From assembly GCF_030247195.1 (NCBI RefSeq), contig NC_080670.1, positions 32,660,497 through 32,724,496 on the forward strand: a stretch of 64,000 nucleotides of DNA, given 5' to 3'. This document shows positions 56,301 to 64,000 of this stretch, in pieces. The DNA is from Topomyia yanbarensis (Eukaryota; Arthropoda; Insecta; Diptera; Culicidae). The stretch's first letter is position 1. The number at the start of each line of letters is the position of its first letter. The notes under the pieces were generated by a model. That model was not told where the DNA came from and ran no database searches. It saw nothing but the letters and a program-made list of their open reading frames with translations. Position numbers and translations under genes: made by a program.

Positions 56301-58739
56301 CTCTCTCAAAAGAAGAAACTTTTGAACCGGTTCCAAACCCCGCCTTGCGACATATGGAACTTCAAGCTGCACTGGATGATATTATGAGGGGTGGGGACTA
56401 TAGAAAGCAATTTTACACAGATTTATTTTTATAAGTAGTTATTCTTAAACTATCGACTGTTTCGCTGAATTTTCCAAGTAATTTTTACGCCAAAGAACGT
56501 CAGCGCAAGCTATGCGCTCGAAGCCTGCTTTATTCAGTTTGTACTTTTGATTTGGAAGCATTCACATTTTTTGCAACCAACTAGTTTTGTAATCTGTAAG
56601 TGTTTTTTTTTCTTAACAAAACAGAAAGAGTTTATAAATCCCCCACTTATACTTTACAAAGCAAAACAAATTTCCCCGCAACGTAGCGTCACAAAAGACG
56701 TTTTGTCCGCAACACGGTTTCCAGCGAAAAAGAGCATGAAAAAAACACTTTTAAACATTTCAAGATTCATTCTATTACCACCTCGGTACCTGCCAAGATA
56801 ATCTTCCTTCCTGGCTGGCTAAGAAATGCAAAGAAAATCCTCTTCCGCGAACTGCTACTTCAGACGGCAGTCCCTGGCAAACACCAAAACGACAAAGCAT
56901 CAAGTGGTGAATGGGGCCACAAACGAATGTTGGAATGAAAATAAATCGCCCTCCTTCAACACAGTGCCGGCTGTGCGCTCGAGAAGAGCCATTGCATCGT
57001 TGGGACAGGACCAAAAGCCCCGAACACCAGGGTTAGATCCCCGGTAATGAAAGTGGCCATTAAAAGTCGGAGCAATAAAAATGGTTGCCCGCAACTTTCG
57101 AGCAAGATTGAACCACTTTGCTGCCCTGGTTAGGTTTGGTGCAGCCGGCAGTACTCTTGAAAATTTTTATGAATAATTTGCAGGGCAGCTAATGGATGGA
57201 AGGAATAATTTATGGCCAGGGCGCGATCTTCTGATAGTTGCGGAACATTTCGCTCCGCGTTCATATTCCGCAGCAAGCGATTGTTTGTGTGTGTTGAAAA
57301 GGTACTTCTCCGAAGACCGAAAATCAGGAAATTGCAGCCATCTAAAATTCATTACGGAGTTGTTCCTCAATATCGCGCTGGTCCATCGTACAATGCAGTA
57401 TCCGGGAGAAAACTTTTCATTCGCGGTGAACCCATCAGGAACAGGTTACAACGAGACGCCTGAATGGGTATTAACTAAAAGCATCAGGCTTACTGATTCG
57501 TTCCAGGTTTTTATCGAACAGCAGCCTCCAGTTTAATTCAGCCTTGGTAGACGGTCCATAATTTTTATCGAGTCCTTATCTATTTCGAGTTGATAGTTCC
57601 AATAATGAAAATGTCCCATTCGAGAGGATTACTCAGTATAAGGGCGAGCATAATACATTGTAAATTTACACACCCTGCTGCCCACATGCACCAAACAAAG
57701 CAGCAGTCATATTCTAGCAAACTACTGGGATGGGACCGACAAACAGCTGTGCCACAAACTAACAACCACAAAATTATCTTCGCCTAGCAGCAGCAATCCT
57801 TTTCTGTTTAACTGTTTGAGTACCTGGCATCGGTATCACTATTCAGCAGAGCCACAGCAAACAAAGCCCTGCCACAGTTATGCCCTACGAACATGTATGA
57901 AAACGAGATGAGTGTGCATAAACTGAAGATGACTTGAAACTTTGTTTGAGTTCCCTCGTCCATCCTGTCCTTCGTCTGACAGCACCGGCAGCCAACGAAA
58001 CGAGCCTCGAGAGGGAAATTCAACCGAACGGATTATTGACGGCTGTTCCCCAAACTATTTAGCTAGCCTAGAGGGCTGAGAAGAAACTACTCGTATTGTT
58101 TGGTTTCAAAATTGGATCCATGTCGGGAAAAATAACCGGACTCATTAGTACCTATGGATACGACACAAGAGCTGTATAGCGGCCTTCCTTCTTCGCTTCT
58201 CTATTGTTTACGTCTCAAACAAGTCCGAAATCAACATGAAATACTCTATGCTGGGCCCGACGATAATGATCACGTGTGTACACACATGACTAGCCGGCAC
58301 TAACCCACCCACACAGTAAATCTGACGCCGCCCCCTAAAGGGTTGTCCGCCACCAGGCGGTGGTGGTCAGACTGATATTGGATCTTGTACTTTGTTGGTG
58401 GTTCCCGTTGTGTGTGGTACCCTGATAATGCCAGCTGCGGCGGACATTGGTCAAACGGTTATCGCAAACATATCTGTATATACGAATTCTCCCATCCCGG
58501 ACGCTAGTGGCTGGTTCTTGTTTTCGTAGCCCAGTTTCGGAGTCTAAGATTTAGTATTGTGTGCTGATACCCGGCGGCTATTAATTTAGGTCGATCGGTG
58601 GAATACAGTCTTCTGTGTGAACTGTCTTCAATTATGTATGCACATCCCGACGATGGTTAATGCGTTCGGTAAAGAAGCTGCAGCAGAAATTAGCTGCCAG
58701 TGGGCGAAGGTGAATGTTGATCCATGTTGCTTTAGAGAT
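56301..58739. other. Repeat-poor noncoding DNA, possible regulatory sequence
   Basis: The open frames at 57167-57536 on both strands (up to 114 codons) overlap one another and show no known motif. About 56780-57560 and 57600-58050 are GC-richer and information-rich, compatible with conserved noncoding DNA. No gene. Confidence 0.3.
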
Positions 58740-58890
58740 TTCAATGTCAATCTAGAAATGTTCTCTGTCATTCAAATGGGATGTATTAATCGAATTTTGA
58801 CATACCGTCAGATGTGCCACAGGGAAGCCAACTTCTACAATCTATTTACATATTCCTTGTCGATGATATGTACTAGGACCCCCATTTAAT
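58740..58890 (+). pseudogene. Small non-LTR reverse transcriptase fragment
   Basis: After a frame change near 58805 the sequence reads SDVPQGSQLLQSIYIFLVDD. It corresponds to RT motif B, SGVPQGS.LGP..Y..FVDDM, with the GP lost. The preceding residues (NRILTYR) fit the usual lead-in. Degraded, about 150 bp. Confidence 0.55.
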
Positions 58891-58983
58891 GGAATGGGTT
58901 AAGACATCTACTATGAATATATCAATTATTTAAAAGGTAATACATTTGAAAATACTTGGAATGAAACTCTCAGGAAACAAATA

Positions 58984-59045
58984 GCGCTAGCTTAGTCCTA
59001 TCACTAAGTTAGTGTCGTATTGTGATGAAACGAAGTCGAAACACA
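58984..59045 (-). repeat. Dispersed repeat shared with 10545-10605
   Basis: The reverse strand reads GTGTTTCGACTTCGTTTCAT, then CGACACTAACTTAGTGA and AAGCTAGCGCT. It matches 10545-10605 over about 60 bp. Class unknown. Confidence 0.55.
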
Positions 59046-59399
59046 AATTCCATAATTAATTTAACAAAAAAATAGATCGGTTTTATGTATTTTTGAACAG
59101 GACCTCTGCCCTGGTAACAATTGAAGTTTTATAGTACACTCTAAGTTCAATCAAAGTTTTATGACTGTCTATAAAATTTCCATGAAACCTCATTTGTCAT
59201 GACTTTGTACACTGATTTTCCCAACTATTAATCCTTGCAGTTTGTACACCATCCATTGAATTTTTGGACGGTTTCTTCGCTCAATTTATTTTTTCATTAT
59301 TCATCATCTAAAAAGGGTTTTTCCTCCAATTGAAAATAGCACAATTCTTTTCAATTTTTTAGTTGAAGTCACATGACATTTTTATATGGCTCCCAATCA

Positions 59400-60320
59400 C
59401 GTGACAATCACGTCTAGATAACTGAAGAGAACACAAGAGAAAAGAAGAGAACAGAGGAAAACTGAGGAGAACAGAAGAGAACAAAAGAGAAAAAAAAGAG
59501 CACAGAAGAGATCAGAAGAGAACAAAAGAGAAAAAAGAACACAAAAGAGAACAGAAGAGAATAAAGGAAAAAAAAGAGAACAAAAGAGAACAAAAAGAAC
59601 AAATGAGAACAAAAGAAAGCAAAAGAGAATAAAGTAGAAGAAATGAAAACAGAAGAACAATAACAAACAAAAAAAGAAAAAGTGAAAAACAGAAAAACAG
59701 ACAAATAGAAAACCAGAAGCACAGAAAAGCAGAAAAACAAAAACAGAAAAACAGGAAAGCAAAAACAGAAGATTAGGAAAACAAAACCGAAAAATAGACA
59801 AAAAGACATATAACCAGATAAACAGAAAAACGAAAAAAAACAAACAAAAATAGAAAAACAAAAAACAGAAAATCCAAAAAAGCCGAAAACTGAAAAATCA
59901 AAAACAAAAATTAAAACGAAACAGAGAAAGAAAAAACCAAAATAACAAAAAACCAGAAAAAACATTATAAACTAAAAAACGGGAAAAATTGAAAAAAACA
60001 GAAAAAATGACAAACCAATGAAACTGAAAAAACAGGGAAAAAAAGAAAATGAAAAAATAGGAAACAGATTAAAAAACAGAAAAAAAACAGAATCTAAAAA
60101 AAACAAAAACAGGAAAAAACTGAAAACCCCCAAAAAACTGAAAAAGAGAAAAAAGAGTAAAAAAGAACCAAAAAAAAAACAATATAAAAATATAAAACAC
60201 AGATTTAAAAAAAAAATACTAAAAACATGAAAAACAAGAAAAAATCAGAAAAATCGCAAAAAAGAGAACAAACAGAAATAGAACAGGATAGAAGAGAAAA
60301 AACGGAACAAAAAAAACAGA
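59400..60320 (+). repeat. ~0.9-kb A/G-rich low-complexity tract
   Basis: The plus strand is A and G with scattered C and very little T. It begins as GAACAGAAGAGAACAAAAGA-type units of about 11-13 bp and drifts into CAGAAAAAC and AAAAAC units. The long open minus frames here (Phe/Leu/Ser-rich) and plus frames (Lys-rich) only reflect composition. Confidence 0.88.
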
Positions 60321-60425
60321 AAAATCACGTCGTTGAAATAGAGTGTAAATATGAGTGGCCCGAGCTGACTACCTTGCGGAATACCAGATTTAACCGAACA
60401 GCTGGGAGTTAAGTTCACACGGAGT
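60321..60425 (-). pseudogene. Small non-LTR reverse transcriptase fragment
   Basis: The minus strand reads SGIPQGSQLGPLIFTLYFN, followed by DV. This is an almost intact RT motif B of Jockey/CR1-like LINEs. It is preceded by LRVNLTPSCSVK. It passes directly into the A/G-rich tract, so the element is cut at that point. Confidence 0.75.
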
Positions 60426-60429
60426 TGAC

Positions 60430-61575
60430 TACTAATGAATTTATTTTAGTAATCCTTGTTGTTTTTGACATTTTTTGATATTTTTTTCCCATTTTTGTTT
60501 CATTTTACTTTTTTTCTAACATAACTGTTTTTGATATTTGGATTGTTTGCCATTTTCGCTATTTTTAGTATTTGGACAATTTTTCCTGTCCTACCATTTT
60601 TGAAATTATGCTGTTTGAAGATTTTGGTTAATTTTCATAATTTTTGGTATTTTGCTATTTTATTTTATACTTTGTTTATTACTTCAAACATAATTGATAT
60701 TATGCTATCTTTGCTATTCATTCAATTTTTTATGTTTGGTGTTCTGGTTATTTTTACGATAGTTTCATTTTTTCTATTATCACTTGTTTTTCTATTTGTG
60801 ATATTTTTATTATTTTGCTCCTCTCGTTTTTTCGGCTATTATGTTGTCTTCTCTAGTGCCACGCTAAATTCGGTTGCTATTTTTGCCAGTTCGGTATTTC
60901 TCCTGTGCTGGCTATTTTTAATAACTTTTCCCTTTCAGCTCTCGTGGTATTTTTGACTTATTCTGTTTTTGTTGTTTTTGCTCATTTTGCTTTGTTTGCT
61001 ATGTTTGTTTATTTTGTTAAATGTGTTATATTTGTCATATTCGATATTTTTGTATTGCTTTGTTATCTTTGCTATATTTGTTATTTTTATCTTTCTTGCT
61101 ATATATTATTTTTTTTGCATTTTTGCATAATTGAATCCATTTACCTATGTCTATGTTTGTTATTGTTGCTGTGTTTCCTAAATTCACTCATTTAACTTTT
61201 TTTGTTTTTTCTCTACTTTTTTGGTATATTTGCTTTTTCTATTATTTTTAATCCTTATGCTAATTTCACGATTTGTATCATTACTACTATTTTTGGTGCT
61301 TTGGCTATTTCAATCATTTTAGCGATTTTTATCATTTTTGCTGTGATGCTATTTTTGTGTTGGGTTATATCTGCTATTTTTGTTTCTTTTCTACTTTTTT
61401 GTTGCATGTGCTATTATTATTTATTTATGTATTTGTTTAGTTTTTTATTTAGTTAATATTTTTTTATTTATCTACTTATGCATTTATTCATTTATTTATT
61501 TACTTATTCATTTGTTTATTTATTTATTTATTTACTTATTTATTTATTCATTTATTTACTTATTTATTATTTTGC
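60430..61575 (+). repeat. ~1.1-kb T-rich low-complexity tract ending in TTTA microsatellite
   Basis: The plus strand is dominated by T with recurring TATTTTTGCTATTT-like words every 12-15 bp. It ends in a TTTA tetranucleotide array (about 61430-61575). The Phe/Ile/Leu-rich open frames (60531-60956, 60905-61195, 61202-61456, 61380-61673) look like membrane proteins but are compositional artefacts. Confidence 0.85.
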
Positions 61576-61789
61576 ATGGTACGAAGTTTTCTGCAAACAA
61601 TCATCCCCGGGTAAAGTATTGTTTCCACCCTCTAGATAACACAGGTTTGAGAGGTATTTTCGCAACGGCCTAGAATTGTTCAGCGCCTAAAACGTATCAG
61701 CCTTTATTTATCAACGTTGTTGCTATTCACCAAACTCCACTCTTCAATAATGACTCTATTATGTTAAAGCACAGCAGAGTCGGATCGTG

Positions 61790-61912
61790 ATTGTCAGATC
61801 ATCGCCGTAGAGTAGTTTTTCAGATTTGATGCGTGTGCTGAGATTGTTGATGACTAAGAGAAAGATTAGTGACTGTAGGTGATTTCCTTGAAATCGCAGA
61901 ATAGCATTGTTA
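61790..61912 (-). pseudogene. Small non-LTR reverse transcriptase fragment with YGDD
   Basis: The minus strand reads QGNHLQSLIFLLVINNLSTR, then IKSEKLLYGDDLTI. This is RT motif B (PQGS.LGPLIFLLFINDLS) followed at the right spacing by the catalytic YADD box, here YGDD. The flanks decay at once. It is a separate copy from 60321, because the motifs would otherwise be in the wrong order. Confidence 0.7.
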
Positions 61913-62117
61913 ATATCCTTCCAAAGAACGCTAGCTCCTAAAATGATATATAAGACCTCGAATACATATTGTTTTTTTTTTGATTAAGCTTAAGTAGCAC
62001 AACAAAAATTCCATTTTTAAGATGCTTCGTGTCTTCAGCTCTTGAATATTATATTTTGAACAATTTTGTTGAAAATACCACATGGCAAAAAACACTCATT
62101 TTTGAATTTTTAAAGCC

Positions 62118-62525
62118 AAATTTGACAAAGAAATGCTCGTACGGCCACAAACACAAATCGCTTGCCAAATCGGACAGTTATTATGTATTGTCGAATGAAA
62201 GTGACAAAATTTTTGGTTAAACTACTACAAATAGTCCGTAATTTTTTTGTTTTTTTTGGCATCTTAGATGTATTTCTGCTATTTATTGCGCTTTTTTATA
62301 GTTTTGGTAATGCTGGATATTTTTGTAAACTCCTGTAGTTTTTTAGTTTTGATAATTTCATTTCACTTTTTCTATTTAAATATTTTGATGAAAAATTTGA
62401 CAAAGAAAATGCTCGTACAGCCTCAAACACAAATCGCTTGCCAAATCGGGCAGTTTTTGTGTATTATCGAATGAAAGTGATAAAGTTTCTGGTCAAACTC
62501 GTATCACCAAATAATCCGTAAATTT
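62118..62525. repeat. Direct duplication of a ~130-bp segment
   Basis: About 62118-62245 and 62392-62525 share ATTTGACAAAGAAA-TGCTCG, CAAACACAAATCGCTTGCCA, and TATCGAATGAAAGTGA-like blocks at high identity. A T-rich spacer of about 150 bp separates them. Noncoding. Confidence 0.75.
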
Positions 62526-64000
62526 AATTTTAATTTGTCTTTGTAAGTGAACCATTTGGCGTGACATCGTGTCATCAGTATCTGACACGATCGACTAGGC
62601 CGTCCGAAAACAGCCTTGAACAAAATTACAAGAAATTCAGTCAGAACATCAGAAAGTCAGTACAGCCAACCCTATCTATATTTAGCTTCCTTTACTGCCT
62701 ATCTATGCGCATACAATTTAGAATAATTTAACACAGCATCACCGTAGATTCAATTCCACAACCAACTGAATCCCTTCCGACACCCGAATCGGAGCACGCG
62801 CCCACTGATTGGTTAGTCGCGTCAGGCCTTCCGTCAAGATTGATGAGCCTCCTCTTGCCGAGCCGCTCCTTTCCATGTGGGTGTACATTGTTTTCAAAGG
62901 ATTTCCGACAGCCATTCGGGTAGGATTTGTGTGCGTTGGCAGGCATCATTCCCCATAGCGAAATTGAATTCCGTCGTTTCGTTGTCAGTATTTCGAACAC
63001 ATGCACCCACACACGCACGCAACGAAACGGCTTCCCGATAAGGCTGTGGCATGTAGGCCAAGTCTATTGTGGATTTTAGGATCATGTCTAACATCTAGCA
63101 AATAGGGAAAAGGTTTACACAAGCCGTTTGAAAATTGAATGAGGGTCTCTGCTGCCCTGGCATGGCCTATCCGCCTTCTCTCACCGATTCCATCGACACC
63201 GGGGTATGCGCGCATGTGAATCAATGTAAAGACTATATCCACACTTAGACCATACTCGGAGCGAAGTTTGGACTTTTCCTCACTCCAGCAGCTTTTACAT
63301 AATCAAGTGTTGGTAATGGAAACATAACCTAATAGAAGATGGACACATTTTACGATGGATCGACTATGCTGCGACAGGGCGGCTACGGATCTCAATTATT
63401 TATATAGATAGACCGTCGTTCCGGTAATGGACGGATGATTAGGTGTTAATGCGTTCTCGGCGCGTCCCGGGCCTATGATTAATGAATACAAACGGGGGAT
63501 CTCTTTAAACAACCAATTCACACGTCGCAGCGGTGGTGCGGTCACAAAATGGCACCAGATGGTGCTGTCCGATTCATAAAGTTGTTAATTGTAATTAATT
63601 TTAAACTACAATCTAGGCTGTCTGCGCTGCTGCTGCGGACCTCCTCGCCGGGTCAGGCTTCCGGGAAATTAATTGCGTTATAATTAGAGTTTGAACTCTT
63701 CTTATCGTGGGCACTTCAAGTGTCGTTAAGGCCTGGCCTGTATCCGATATGGCGTCGATGTTAACGACGGTATGACAGGACCGGTTGAGCCTAAATCGAT
63801 TTGAGCAGTTTCCCAAACTCCCAACGGCAAACGTCAGCAAACATCACGAGACATCGTGCGGAAAAGTTTGCTATTTGTTCATGCTTGGTCTTGCATCGTT
63901 TCAAGCCAAATCGAATCGAAACGAAACATCTTTTTCCGTCACTTAGGTGGTTGGGAAAAAAACAAAACTTTGTCCTTGTTTATCGGCGCTGGGAAATCTA
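62526..64000. other. Repeat-poor noncoding DNA, possible regulatory sequence
   Basis: No gene recognised. About 63400-63740 is information-rich with TTAATTGTAATTAATTTT and GATTAATGAATAC-type cores next to GC-rich blocks. That resembles developmental enhancer or conserved noncoding sequence, but cannot be shown here. The open frames on the minus strand (62728-63242, 63613-63840) have no known motif. Confidence 0.3.

Noticed and set aside
57192..57536. 114-codon open frame as a host gene
   Set aside because: Overlapping frames are open on both strands in the same GC-richer stretch, no motif is recognised and no splice or start context supports it.
59397..59965. Phe-rich minus-strand open frames of 154 and 183 codons resembling membrane proteins
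   Set aside because: They are the complement of an A/G-rich low-complexity tract; the composition alone explains the hydrophobic translation.
60531..61673. Run of plus-strand hydrophobic open frames resembling a membrane protein gene
   Set aside because: T-rich low-complexity DNA translates to Phe/Ile/Leu in any frame. No conserved motif and the frames overlap.

Overview
This looks like nuclear DNA from an insect with a large, transposon-rich genome. It is probably a mosquito or another nematoceran fly. The signs are a Juan-like Jockey-clade LINE, RTE-clade and RNase H-bearing LINE fragments, a tRNA-derived SINE family, TTAA-flanked elements and several hairpin MITE families. Candidate splice signals are present, and nothing prokaryotic (operons, ribosome binding sites) is seen. 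The species call is inference from repeat content only.

I could not recognise any intact host protein gene. The window reads as intergenic DNA or the inside of a very large intron. The best hint of host transcription is a 28-nt candidate micro-exon at 23210-23237, with a strong polypyrimidine acceptor and a GTAAGC donor. Two host-gene-derived fragments are broken copies: a histone H2A pseudogene (about 25124-25535, minus) and a J-domain fragment (about 41241-41400, plus).

Layout: 1-4500 mostly unique, with a ~115-bp degenerate tandem repeat at 1935-2400. 4505-6245: degraded LINE (minus) with RT, RNase H and a C-terminal Cys/His motif. 6404-6570: complete SINE. 6620-10110: three degenerate Gag-like ORF1 fragments in a row, the first split by a 5'-truncated Juan-like insertion (6964-7958). 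11015-11103: small hairpin. 12783-14640: hierarchical satellite built on the palindrome CGATTTAAATCG. 18945-19152: long hairpin. 20375-21148: TIR element. 21735-22480: RTE fragment (minus). 24804-24921: nested palindrome. 25124-26890: H2A pseudogene, a 1.2-kb foldback and a MITE. 28898-29507: two MITEs. 29630-31775: an unknown repeat split by a 1.6-kb TTAA element that carries a 33-bp minisatellite. 34735-35650: a second copy of that unknown repeat, split by a different, hairpin insertion. 36700-38730: Gag-like fragments on the minus strand. 39134-42781: a possible 3.6-kb DNA transposon that contains the J-domain fragment. 45655-49800: a 4.1-kb TGAGAC hexamer array. 53700-55290: pogo-like transposase remnant, zinc-knuckle fragment and three SINE copies. 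59400-61575: about 0.9 kb of A/G-rich sequence followed by about 1.1 kb of T-rich sequence, with small RT fragments beside them.

The GC-richer, repeat-poor stretches (about 11.5-12.7, 14.8-16.6, 33.7-34.1, 49.8-51.1, 56.8-58.5 and 62.7-64.0 kb) are where conserved regulatory elements would be most likely. I cannot show conservation from a single sequence. The elements do not form a pathway; what they record is a history of nested insertions, several of which can be ordered in time.
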